Source: Centipeda infelix ATCC 43532
Lineage (GTDB): Bacteria > Bacillota > Negativicutes > Selenomonadales > Selenomonadaceae
Direction: 5' to 3'
Length of the DNA stretch: 58,374 nt
Assembly: GCF_000234095.1 (NCBI RefSeq)
Contig: NZ_JH376798.1
Span: forward strand, 1-58,374
Of the stretch, positions 25,542 to 35,169 are shown in pieces. The notes beneath the pieces are model-generated. The model was not told the DNA's origin. It worked only from the letters and a program-made list of their open reading frames with translations, and ran no database searches. Position 1 is the first letter of the stretch; every line of letters begins with the position of its first letter. The position numbers were made by a program, and so were the translations under genes.

Positions 25542-26594
25542 ATGATACACCTAAAGAATATTGTAAAGACATACGAGGGAGACATCCACGCGCTGCGCGG
25601 GATCAACCTCTCCATTGAGCGCGGCACGATCTATGGCATCATTGGGCTCTCGGGCGCGGGCAAGTCCACGCTCATCCGCTGCATCAATATGCTTGAGCGT
25701 CCGACGAGCGGCGAGGTGCTCATAGACGGACGCGACCTGATGAAAATGAGCGAGAGCGAGCTGCGCGAGGAACGCCGCCACATCGGCATGATCTTCCAGC
25801 ACTTCAACCTGCTGTCCTCCGCGACCGTCTACGACAACGTCGCATTTCCACTGAAGCTCGCAGGCAAATCTGCAAGCGAAATCAAACCAAAGGTTACGGA
25901 GCTGCTCGCCCTCGTTGGGCTCGCCGACAAGGCGGACAACTATCCGAGCCACCTCTCGGGCGGGCAGAAGCAGCGCGTCGGCATCGCGCGTGCACTCGCG
26001 AGCGATCCGAAGGTGCTGCTGTGCGATGAGGCAACCTCGGCGCTCGATCCGCAGACGACGAAGTCCATCCTTACACTCATCCGCGACATCAACCGCCGCA
26101 TGGGTCTGACGGTGGTCGTCATCACACATGAGATGCAGGTCATCAAGGATATCTGTGACCGCGTCGCCGTGATTGACGGCGGTGTCATTGCTGAGGAGGG
26201 CGATGTGGTGGATGTGTTCACCGCACCGCGCGAGCCGATCACGAAGGAGTTCATCAGCGTTCTGCTCTCGAACGAGCTGCCGACCGCATTTCGCGGCAAC
26301 CCCATCACGAAAGAACCGTCCCCCGACAGTTATATGCTGCTGCGCCTGACCTTCCTCGGCGAGCGTGCGGACGATCCCGTGCTCGCCGATATGATCCGCC
26401 GCTTCCCTGACATCGAGGTCACAATGCTCTTCGGCACGCTTGACCAGATGAAGGATCTCCCGTTCGGCCGCATGATTATTGGCATACGCGGCGAGCGCAG
26501 GGAGATCGAGGCGGCGATTTCATATCTGTCCGCACAGCATTTGAAACAGGAGGTGATCGGCTATGTCCGCCGAAATGATGCCCCTGCTGACTAA
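25542..26594 (+). CDS. metN: Methionine ABC transporter, ATP-binding protein
   Basis: 350 residues from the ATG at 25542 (MIHLKNIVKTYEGD), after AAAGGAAGG. ABC motifs: Walker A GLSGAGKST, Q-loop FQHFNLL, signature LSGGQKQR, Walker B KVLLCDEATSALD, switch H in VVITHEM. A C-terminal NIL domain (about 270-345) is the methionine-sensing regulatory part typical of MetN. Powers uptake of L- and D-methionine through MetI with MetQ. First gene of metNIQ. Confidence 0.97.
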   Translation: MIHLKNIVKTYEGDIHALRGINLSIERGTIYGIIGLSGAGKSTLIRCINMLERPTSGEVLIDGRDLMKMSESELREERRHIGMIFQHFNLLSSATVYDNVAFPLKLAGKSASEIKPKVTELLALVGLADKADNYPSHLSGGQKQRVGIARALASDPKVLLCDEATSALDPQTTKSILTLIRDINRRMGLTVVVITHEMQVIKDICDRVAVIDGGVIAEEGDVVDVFTAPREPITKEFISVLLSNELPTAFRGNPITKEPSPDSYMLLRLTFLGERADDPVLADMIRRFPDIEVTMLFGTLDQMKDLPFGRMIIGIRGERREIEAAISYLSAQHLKQEVIGYVRRNDAPAD

Positions 26595-27216
26595 GGCGTT
26601 GGGCGAAACCATCTACATGGTGATCGTCAGCATGGCAATCTCGACCGCCATCGGCGTACCGCTCGGCGTGCTCCTGCACGTCACGGGCAAGGGAGAAATT
26701 CTCGACGCACCGATGGTGAACCGTACGGTCGGCGCAGTGGTAAATGCCGTGCGTTCCATCCCGTTTATCATCCTGATGGTGGCGATCATCCCGCTCACCC
26801 GACTCATCGTCGGCTCTGCCATCGGTACGACGGCGGCGATGGTGCCGCTCGTCATCGCCTCCGTCCCCTTCATTGGGCGGCAGGTAGAAACATCGCTGCG
26901 CGAAGTGCCGCACGGTCTCATTGAGGCGGCACTCGCGATGGGCGCGACTCCAATGCAGATCATCACGCGCGTTCTGCTGCCAGAGTCCATGCCCGGCATC
27001 GTGAGCCAGCTCACGACCGTCATCATCGCCCTCGTCGGCGAGTCGGCAATGGCAGGAGCCATTGGCGGCGGCGGCCTTGGCGACCTCGCTATTCGCTATG
27101 GCTATCAGAGATTCCGCCCCGACATCATGATCGCGACCGTCGTCATCCTCATCGTTCTCGTCCAGCTCGTGCAGTTTGCGGGCAACAGCCTTGCCGCACG
27201 GCTAAATAAAAGATGA
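26563..27216 (+). CDS. metI: Methionine ABC transporter, permease
   Basis: 217 residues, five hydrophobic helices, and the cytoplasmic EAA loop EAALAMGATPMQIITRVLLP that contacts MetN. The GGGGLGDLAIRYGYQRF segment near the end is typical of MetI. Start at 26563 lies inside metN (32-bp overlap) after a clear AGGAGGTGA site. Two copies pair with the MetN dimer in the inner membrane. Confidence 0.96.
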   Translation: MSAEMMPLLTKALGETIYMVIVSMAISTAIGVPLGVLLHVTGKGEILDAPMVNRTVGAVVNAVRSIPFIILMVAIIPLTRLIVGSAIGTTAAMVPLVIASVPFIGRQVETSLREVPHGLIEAALAMGATPMQIITRVLLPESMPGIVSQLTTVIIALVGESAMAGAIGGGGLGDLAIRYGYQRFRPDIMIATVVILIVLVQLVQFAGNSLAARLNKR

Positions 27217-27233
27217 TTTCTAAGGAGGTTTTT

Positions 27234-28046
27234 ATGAAGAAATTACTCACGCTCGTACTCGCACTCACAACGCTCGCCCTCGTCGGCTGCGGCGGCAGTG
27301 CGGACAATGCCGGCGCAAAGTCGGAGAAGGTCGTCAAGGTCGGCGCATCTCCCGTACCGCACGCCGAAATCCTCGAGATCGTAAAGCCCGAGCTTGCAAA
27401 GGAAGGCATCAAGCTTGAGATCGTCGAGTTCAACGACTACGTCCAGCCGAACCTCGCGACGAATGACAAGGAAATCGACGCGAACTTCTTCCAGCATGAG
27501 CCGTATCTCAAGAACTTTGTCACCGAGCATCCCGAGCTGAAGCTCGCGAACGTCCTCGGTGTCCACGTCGAGCCGATGGGCATCTACTCGCACAAGATCA
27601 AGAACATCAATGAGGTCAAGGATGGCGCACAGGTCTCCATCCCGAGCGACCCGACGAACGGCGGCCGCGCCCTGCTCCTCCTCGAGCACGCAGGACTGCT
27701 AAAGCTGAAGAACGGTGTCGGCGCTGCTGCGACCGTACAGGATGTCGTCGACAATCCGAAGAAGCTCCAGTTCAAGGAGATCGAGGCTCCGCAGCTGCCG
27801 CGCACGCTCGACGATGTGGACATCTCCGTCATCAATACGAACTGGGCAATGCAGGCAGATCTCGTGCCGACGCGCGATGCCCTCTTCATGGAGGACAAGA
27901 CCTCCCCGTACGTCAACATCCTTGTCGTCCGTCAGGGCGATGAGAGCCGCCCCGAGATCCAGGCACTCATGAAGGCGCTCCACTCCGAGGCGGTCAAGAA
28001 GTTCATCAACGAGAAATACAAGGGGGCAATCATCCCTGCATTCTGA
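27234..28046 (+). CDS. metQ: Methionine-binding lipoprotein MetQ
   Basis: 270 residues from the ATG at 27234 behind TAAGGAGGTT. Lipoprotein signal with lipobox LVGCGG (cysteine about residue 18). NlpA/MetQ family core: KVGASPVPHAEILE, LKIVEFNDYVQPN-type segment, DANFFQHEPYL and VINTNWAMQADL. Periplasmic-side receptor delivering methionine to MetNI. Frame upstream of 27234 overlaps metI and has no signal peptide. Confidence 0.96.
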   Translation: MKKLLTLVLALTTLALVGCGGSADNAGAKSEKVVKVGASPVPHAEILEIVKPELAKEGIKLEIVEFNDYVQPNLATNDKEIDANFFQHEPYLKNFVTEHPELKLANVLGVHVEPMGIYSHKIKNINEVKDGAQVSIPSDPTNGGRALLLLEHAGLLKLKNGVGAAATVQDVVDNPKKLQFKEIEAPQLPRTLDDVDISVINTNWAMQADLVPTRDALFMEDKTSPYVNILVVRQGDESRPEIQALMKALHSEAVKKFINEKYKGAIIPAF

Positions 28047-28112
28047 GAAATGAGGCAACAGCGCGGGACTGTTGCACGAACGCCCCTATCGACTCGCTGC
28101 GCTCGCCACTTA

Positions 28113-28229
28113 CTGACCTGTCCGAGAAGCAAGCCCAAAGGGGGTAGCTGATCGGGAAACAGGTCGTATGGGAAAACGTCCCAAGAACACGAGCGTTAGC
28201 GACGTGCGATTGGATGACGTTGACCGCTC
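28113..28229 (+). repeat. 117-bp dispersed repeat, copy 1
   Basis: Begins CTGACCTGTCC, ends GTTGACCGCTC; differs from copies 3/4 at roughly nine positions. Contains the paired GACCTGT..ACAGGTC arms and the TCCCAAGAACACGAGCGTTA block. Confidence 0.85.
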
Positions 28230-28281
28230 CCCCGCTCTGACGGGGGAAGCTAATATGCCATAATCCTAGCCTCCCCTGTTG

Positions 28282-28398
28282 CTGACCTGTCCAAGAAGCA
28301 AGTCCATAGGACGAAGCTGATTGGGAAACAGGTCGTATGGGAAAACGTCCCAAGAACACAAGCATAAGCGAAGTGTGATTGGATGACGTTGACCGCTC
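28282..28398 (+). repeat. 117-bp dispersed repeat, copy 2
   Basis: Same start and end motifs as copy 1, same length, same orientation; about ten differences from copies 3/4, clustered in the middle block (ACAAGCATAAGCGAAG). Confidence 0.85.
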
Positions 28399-28555
28399 GA
28401 CACGGGGGAGGGGGACCGCGTAAGCGGTGGAAGGGGCGCTTGCAGCGATAGCGCTGACATAATGACACGGGGCTATTGCACGAAGTTTTCTAACTTCGTA
28501 CAATAGCTCCGTTTTTTGTTTGCATATATACTCCCATGTGATAAAATATCTCATT

Positions 28556-30034
28556 ATGGATAACATTCTCAGCAAGCTCCGCGTCCTCAAACGCCGCGAG
28601 CGCATCTACGGCATACGCAACCCGCTCACCTATGACTTTCTGCATCACAACCTGCATCATCTGCACGTTCTGCTCTTTCACAGCGCGGATCAGCAGGACT
28701 TTACGCGCGGCGCGATTGTGCGTCAGCTGCTCATCTTCATGCTGCCGATTCTGCTCTCGCAGCTGCTCCAACAGTTCTACACCATCGCAGACACCGCCCT
28801 CGTCGGACAGGCACTCGGCGCAGAGGCTCTGGCAGCGGTCGGTACGGCGAGCCTCATACTCTCCGTCATCGTCAACTTCTTCATCGGATTCTCGGCAGGG
28901 CTCAGTGTGCTTGTCTCGCATCTCTACGGGGAAAAACAGTACGCACGTCTGAGCGCGCTCGTACAGAGCATCTTCGTCACCGTCCTTGCATTTGCCGTAC
29001 TCTTTACAGCGGCAGGCATCCTGCTGACCGAGCAGCTGCTCACCGCACTCTCCACCCCTGCTGAGCTCATCCCGCAGGCAAGCCTCTATCTGCGCATCGC
29101 ACTCGGCGGTATACTCGCACAGCTCCTCTACAACACGGCGAGTGCCATCCTGCGTGCCCTTGGCAACACGACGAGTGCGCTGCACTATCTCGCCGCTGCC
29201 GTCATACTCAACATCGTCCTCGACGTACTCCTCCTCTTCGTCATTCCCTGCGGCATCGCGGGCGCGGCGATGGCAACCGTCGCGGCGCAGTACGTCTCTG
29301 CGCTCCTCGCCCTACACAAGCTCCTTTATCTGCGCGGAGCTTGGCAGCTGCGTCTGCATCGCCCCTTTTTCACCCCACGCCATCTCCTGCCCATTCTCGG
29401 CACGAGCATTCCGGCGGGACTGCAAGCGGTCTTTATGAGCATTTCATCCCTTGTCATCCAGACCTACATCAACTCGTTCGGTTATGCAGCGATGGCGGGC
29501 ATGACCGTCTACGCACGCATCGAGGGCTTCCTCTACTACCCCCTCTTTGCGTTCGGCATTGCACTCACGAGCTTCATCGGGCAGAACGTCGGTGCACATG
29601 ACCTCATACGCGTTCGTGCAGGCCTGCGTGTGAGTCTTCGAATCGCGGCGGGCGGAGCGATGGGCATGGCGCTCGCTGCAGGTCTTGCCGCGCCGACGCT
29701 TGTCACCCTCTTTACCGACGATCCCGCCGTCATTGAGAATGCGCTCGATGCTGTTTACTATACGTTCCCGTTTTACTTCCTCTACGGCATCAATCAGATC
29801 TATATCGGCGCGCTTCGCGGTCTCGGCGATACCCTCTATCCCATGATGACCGCGTTCGCCGCCTACTGCGTGTTCCGCGTCGCATGGTGCTATGCGTGGG
29901 ACATCGTCGGCATCCACTCCATGCACATCGTCTACAGCGCGTACAATGTCAGCTTCTTTGTCATGGCAGTCCTCCTCTGGTTCGGCTGCCGACGTTCAAT
30001 GACACGCATGCGTGACTTTTATCACAAAATATGA
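28556..30034 (+). CDS. MATE-family multidrug/drug-sodium antiporter
   Basis: 492 residues if started at the ATG 28556; a GTG at 28538 and TTG at 28520 are in frame, and none has a good ribosome site, so the start is uncertain. The first ~45 residues are basic and histidine-rich and precede the usual MATE start (GAIVRQLLIFMLPILLSQLLQQ). Twelve hydrophobic helices in two MatE halves; motifs YTIADTALVGQALGAEALAAVG and IALTSFIGQNVGAHD. Exports cationic compounds in exchange for Na+ or H+ in the inner membrane. Substrate unknown. Confidence 0.9.
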   Translation: MDNILSKLRVLKRRERIYGIRNPLTYDFLHHNLHHLHVLLFHSADQQDFTRGAIVRQLLIFMLPILLSQLLQQFYTIADTALVGQALGAEALAAVGTASLILSVIVNFFIGFSAGLSVLVSHLYGEKQYARLSALVQSIFVTVLAFAVLFTAAGILLTEQLLTALSTPAELIPQASLYLRIALGGILAQLLYNTASAILRALGNTTSALHYLAAAVILNIVLDVLLLFVIPCGIAGAAMATVAAQYVSALLALHKLLYLRGAWQLRLHRPFFTPRHLLPILGTSIPAGLQAVFMSISSLVIQTYINSFGYAAMAGMTVYARIEGFLYYPLFAFGIALTSFIGQNVGAHDLIRVRAGLRVSLRIAAGGAMGMALAAGLAAPTLVTLFTDDPAVIENALDAVYYTFPFYFLYGINQIYIGALRGLGDTLYPMMTAFAAYCVFRVAWCYAWDIVGIHSMHIVYSAYNVSFFVMAVLLWFGCRRSMTRMRDFYHKI

Positions 30035-30091
30035 ATATTGCTCACTTTTCAACCTAAAATAAAATTCACAAAAAATTTTTTCACAAAGATA

Positions 30092-30119
30092 TAGACATTT
30101 ACTCTCATGATGATATAAT
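30092..30119 (+). promoter_or_regulatory. Putative promoter of the receptor gene
   Basis: TAGACA (30092-30097), 16 bp, TATAAT (30114-30119). The spacer CTCATGATGA and the following ATTGAGA loosely resemble Fur half sites; too weak to claim iron control. Confidence 0.5.
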
Positions 30120-30190
30120 TGAGACGCATTCTTTTTCGCATTGCATTCAGAATGTTTGTCATATCATATTTATCATCAAAGGAGTATCTT

Positions 30191-33100
30191 ATGCCACGAA
30201 GGAAGGGACGACATTTTCACCGACTGCTCACCTGCGCCATTATGACATGGCTTGCCATGCCCACCTATACCGTGTGGGCGGACGATGGTACACAGGGGGG
30301 GGGGCAGTGTATCTACTGCTGATATTCACGTCGATGCCGATGCCGCAAAGGAAGAGGCGAAATACGAGTCGCAGTCAACGACGATCATCACGGCGGAGGA
30401 CATCGCACGCAAACAGGCGAAGTCCGTTGAGGACGTAATCTTTAACGAGGTCGGTGTGACGCGTACCATCGACGCAATGGGCAACGTCGGCGTATCAATT
30501 CGCGGCGGTGACCCACGCCACACGCTGCTGCTCGTGGATGGGCAGCGCGTGCTCGGTGGCGAGGCGAAATACAACGGCAACGGCGACGAGCTGCTGCGCA
30601 TCGGTGCGGAGAACATCGAGCGCATTGAGATCATCCGCGGTGCGGCGAGCGCGAAGTACGGCGCGGATGCCATCGGCGGCGTGATCCACGTCATCACGAA
30701 ACAGGGCGTGAAGAACCCATCAGTCTCGCTGAACATCGAGGGACGCTATCACAGCTCCCGCGGTCATAGCGGCACGGAGACGAACACCCTGCCCGCGAAC
30801 TTCTACCTGCGTGCGGATTCGGGCGACATGGGCAAGCTGAACCTCAGCGGATGGACATCAAAGCGTGAGGTGATACCCGTCTACTCCGACGGCAAACAGT
30901 TCATCGCAGGCGAGAACTGGTATGAGGATTTCAAACCGTCGCTGCGCTTCTACGGCTCGATCAAGAACGACGGTGTGAGCGGTTCCTACAGCTTTGACGA
31001 TGCGAACAAGCTCTCCTTCCGCTTCACGACAGAGCGCGAGAACATGCAGCGGCGCAACAAGGGCGAGCTCTACCCACTCGGCTCGTTCTTCGAGCCGATG
31101 CAAGTGTATCAGCGCGACCGCAAGCGTGACACATACAGTCTCAGCTACGAAGGCCGCATCGGCAAGAATACGGACTTCACACTGAACTACGGCTACGGCA
31201 AGCTGCGCGAGGACGACTCGACCCTCCTCACTTACTACAGCAGCGGGCGTGACAAATACTCGGGCAAGAACAGTCTCGCAGGTGTGGACTATCTTGACCA
31301 CACGCAGACGAACGTCGACCTGCACTTCAACACCGCCGTAAACGACGCGCACTATCTCAGCTATGGATTCGGCTGGCAAAAGGAGTACGCCGAGGGCTCA
31401 CGTCTGCGCAATGCGCCAAAAAGCTACACGAAAAGGATCAACCCGTGGGACTATGACAAGTCGCTCGCGGTCGAGGACAATACAGCGGGGAAGGATGATG
31501 AACCGGACTCGTATGTCCACAACTATAAATTTCTCCGCAACGAAAACGGCTTTATCTGGGACAAGAATGGCGAATACTACGGCTCGGAAAAGCCGCCGAT
31601 GACGTATGAAGAGGCAAAAGCCTACATGGAGAGCGGTTTCTCCGATCCTGATTTAGAAGACAAATTCAACGCGTTCAACGATCTCTTGAATGCGCAGAAC
31701 GATTTCAGCGATCCCAAATTCAATAACCTGCCCATGATGTATAAATACGCTCCTACACTGGGATACTACGGGCTGTTGTACGACGGATCGAATCCCGCCT
31801 ACAAACAGGACAAAAACATCACATTCAACGGGAAATATTACGGGCAGGTGTTCGAGGAGCGCAAAAACCAACTGCTGATCGGCGAAGCAGATCTCACAAA
31901 GACCTACGCCTATGTACAGGACAGCTGGCAGGTCACGCCGAAGACCATCCTCACGCCCATCCTGCGCATCGACCACAGCAACCGCTTCGGGTCGCACGCA
32001 ACGTTTAACCTCGGCATGACACACATGCTTGCGAAACACCGCCGGCTCAAGGCGAACATCGGCACGGGCTACGGCGAGCCGGGGCTCGGCGAGCTGTTCT
32101 ACAACTGGGAGATGTACGGCGGCACGGGCGCAGATCATCTCGGCTGGTACTGGATCGGCAATCCGAATCTGAAGCCCGAGAAATCGTTCAACATCGATCT
32201 CGCACTCGAGGGAGAGAATGAACATACCTACGGCAAGGTCGGTGTGTTCCACAACGAGATCTCGGACTATATGACCCACTACTTCACGGGTCAGCTCGTG
32301 GACTTCAACTTCCACGGCAAGAGTTTCCGCAACGTCCCCGACCGCATCTACAGCTTCCGCAACATCGGCAAGGCAAAGCTCACGGGGATCGAGGCAGAGG
32401 TCCAGCACAAGTTCAACAAGAACTGGAGTGCAAAGCTCGGCTATACCTACCTGCACGCAATCAATGCGAGCGACAATGATCTGCCGCACCGCCTGCTCGA
32501 TCGCCCGACGCATAAATTCGATGTCGGTGTCAACTACAAGGACGATGCACACGGCTGGCGTGCGGCGTTCTGGGGCAGCTTCTTCAGCCGGATGCTCGAC
32601 AGCAACTCCGTCAAGACAGACAACCTGTTTGAAAAGGATGGCTCGGGCAACTACATCCGCAAGCGCGGCGAGTACCGTGAAAAGAGTTTCGGCATTTGGA
32701 ACCTGCTCGTCGAGAAGGACATCCGCAAGGACTTCACCGTCTACGCAGGGGTGGACAACCTCTTCAACCATCAGGACGACGATCGCGCCTATCATGACCG
32801 CACGTTCCGCTTCGGCGTGAATATGAAATTCGACGATTTCGGCTCGTTCCTCGGCACGGGAATTCATCGCAATGCGGATGGCGTACTCGTCGATCGGGAC
32901 GGTGTGCCGCTGAAAAACTTCTACGGAGACGACTTCTTCCTGCGCCGCCCCGAGACGGCGACGGACGGCAGAGCAAAGGGCAGCCTCGACTTCTTCGGCG
33001 ACTTCCGTATGCGTACGAGCACCTATCGCGGCTATGATCGCGCGGAGATGCGCGAGACGAAGGAGACGCAGGCGGACGAAGCGGCGGCACGCAACTACGC

Positions 33101-34916
33101 TGACCGCCCGGGACACGGCTTCGGGCAGCGTCTGCGCATCGGCGCGGACTACCGCATTGACGACAAGCTCGGGGTCAAGGCTGTGCTCGCAACGGGCAAG
33201 GCAAACGATGCGGCGAATCCCGTAGACGAAAATAAGGGGCTCGGCGGTGTTCACATCGAACGCGCCGAGGTCACGGGCAGCCCGGGACGCTGGGACTGGA
33301 CGCTCGGGCGCATCCACGAGCCAATGGGCGTAACGGGCTACTGGTTCGGCAAGGAGTATGACGGCGCACGCGTCCTCTATACAAAGGATCGTACGCAGGT
33401 CGCCGCCGGCTTTGGCGACTTCTCCCGCACGACAGGTGTCTACGACAGCGCCTACAGTCACAAGGAGGCAACAATCATCCGCCGCGCCCCGACGCTCAAC
33501 GAGCTGCTTGGCTACTATACCCATACGAACGACAATACGAACGCGCACCTCTATCCCATGAACTACGACCCGAATGCACCGGCGAACTTCCGCGAGAAGT
33601 ATAACAACGCGGGCAAGATTCAGGACGCAAACGGCAACTGGGTGCGAGATCCCGCACTCTCCGATGTGCAGATCGCCGAAAAGAAGCTTGAGGTCATCCG
33701 CGATCTGGTCGGCATCCTCAAATCTATCGATGCTGAGATGCAGCGCCGTGCCAATGCCGAGCCGGGCGGACACTATGAAAACCAATGGAACAAATTCGTG
33801 GAAGAAGGTCCTAGTCGCGGCAAGGTATCCAGTGCCTATACCACATTCTACCGCGCACGCGTTGTTGTACGGCGCGGCGACGGCGTTGTTCGAGACCTCT
33901 ATCGGGATAATGGCAGAGAGGCTTTGAAATACATCTCTGCACACAATTCACTCGATCAGAGTTTGCTCGATAATCCCAAATATGGTGGTGTCGAGGGGCT
34001 GATGCGCTCCGAGAATATTCGGACGATGATGGACGACATCCTAAAGTCTGTCGAAGATGCAGGCAGCACCTACGAGACGGAGGACGGACAGCCGCTGACG
34101 CGTGCGCAGGCAATCGACCGTATGTTCACGGATTTCGTTGGAGAGACGGCAACCATCCGCGGCACAGACGCAGGATCAAATCATACATATAATGGAGTTT
34201 CTCATTTCTTGGAGAGGTTCAGTGACTCTATCCAGTTTAATCCTGTGAACGGCGCCCCCATCCCTCTCCCCGGTGCCCCCATCGCCTTCCGCCAGCCCGG
34301 CTTCCTGCTGAAACACGACGTGATTCCAAAGATGGAGCGTGCGGGCTTCCTCAAGGTACGCCATCAGTTCGGCAGCCGCCTCGGTGCGGAGCTGTGGACG
34401 CTGCACTCCTTCGGACACGGCATGGATGTGAAGGGCGAGAAACTCCCCATCGCGAATGTCATCGGCATCGGCGCACGCGCAGTCCTGGGACCGCGCACGA
34501 TGTTCTCCTTCGACTACGGCATCAACCGCGCTGCGACGGGACGTTACTTCCACGGCGGCAGGGACATCTACGGACGCTATACGGGCGGCGGCTCTGTGCC
34601 GTACTTCTGGGTCATGCGTCTGGACTTCGGCATTCCCGACATGGATATTCCCGGCAGCTGGGGTGTCTACCTCGACTACAAGAACTTTGAGCACGGCGCA
34701 TTCCTCGGCGGCACGGGCGCAGATCTGCCCGACCGTTACCTCGACGGCATCCGCTCCTTTACCACGGGTATTGCCTTCGTCCCTGCGCGTGACCTCATGC
34801 TTGAGGCGATGTATACCTTCGGCGCGCGCAGCACGCAGATGCGCGACACGCTCTACACGCCCGAACACTTCCGTCTCGGCGACTACACGCGCATCCAGCT
34901 GACCTATCGATTCTGA
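30191..34916 (+). CDS. TonB-dependent receptor fused to a second outer-membrane barrel; frameshifted at a G10 tract
   Basis: Translation should start at the ATG 30191 (AAAGGAG upstream), giving a signal peptide (LLTCAIMTWLAMPTYTVWA). With ten G at 30295-30304 that frame ends at the TGA 30320-30322 after 44 codons. The receptor continues in another frame (about 30305-34916); nine or twelve G would join them. The plug has TTIITAEDIARKQAKSVEDV, VSIRGGDPRHTLLLVDGQRV and ERIEIIRGAASAKYGADAIG. The first barrel ends about 32830 in FRFGVNMKF and holds a 140-residue loop insert (about 31430-31860). A further ~695 residues of porin-like sequence end in IQLTYRF, a second barrel signature. No substrate can be named. 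Confidence 0.85.
30295..30304 (+). repeat. Poly-G tract (G10), candidate phase-variation switch
   Basis: Ten consecutive G between the signal peptide codons and the receptor frame. Reading frame upstream is 30191 mod 3, downstream is one base later; loss of one G (or gain of two) makes a continuous protein reading ADDGTQGGGSVSTADIHVDA at the junction. Confidence 0.85.
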
Positions 34917-34930
34917 TTTTACACACACAC

Positions 34931-34969
34931 AAAAATCCTGCTCCCGAACATCGGGAACAGGATTTTTTC
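34931..34969 (+). terminator. Intrinsic terminator after the receptor gene
   Basis: AATCCTG.TCCCGA / TCGGGA.CAGGATT stem followed by TTTTTTCTTTT, 15 bp past the stop codon. Confidence 0.9.
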
Positions 34970-35001
34970 TTTTAAGTTCAACGCGCCCCTTCCACCGCTT
35001 G

Positions 35002-35118
35002 CTGACCTGTCCAAGAAGCAAGCCCATAGGGCGCAGCTGATTGGGAAACAGGTCGTATGCGAAAACGTCCCAAGAACACGAGCGTTAGCGACGTGTGATT
35101 GGTTGACGTTGACCGCTC
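35002..35118 (+). repeat. 117-bp dispersed repeat, copy 3
   Basis: Identical over all 117 positions to the reverse complement of copy 4 at 55574-55690. Preceded by GCGCCCCTTCCACC and followed by a GGTCCCCCTCCCCC palindrome arm, modules also seen around copy 4 and at 58302. Confidence 0.9.
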
Positions 35119-35169
35119 GCGGTCCCCCTCCCCCGCTTCGACAGGGGAGGCTTGGAGTTATCTATCCTC

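Larger units (their letters stand above)
28064..28511. repeat. Composite intergenic repeat, copy A (contains two 117-bp cores)
   Basis: Opens with GGGACTGTTGCACGAACGCC and closes with a hairpin GGGGCTATTGCACGAAG..CTTCGTACAATAGCTCC followed by GTTTTTT. Both flanks are found again around the copy at 55454-55790. Between them lie two 117-bp cores (28113-28229, 28282-28398) separated by GC-rich palindromes such as CCCCCGCT.TGACGGGGG. No gene. The closing hairpin could terminate metNIQ transcription. Confidence 0.75.

Noticed and set aside
31653-33944. 763-codon open frame antisense to the receptor-porin gene
   Set aside because: It is a codon-bias shadow of a GC-rich coding strand: no family similarity, no ribosome site, and strand-rich receptor motifs are clear on the other strand.
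34176-35027. Minus-strand frame starting inside the 117-bp repeat (MGLLLGQVSK)
   Set aside because: The start recurs only because the repeat recurs; the peptide diverges at once and overlaps the receptor gene. Different copies read different frames.
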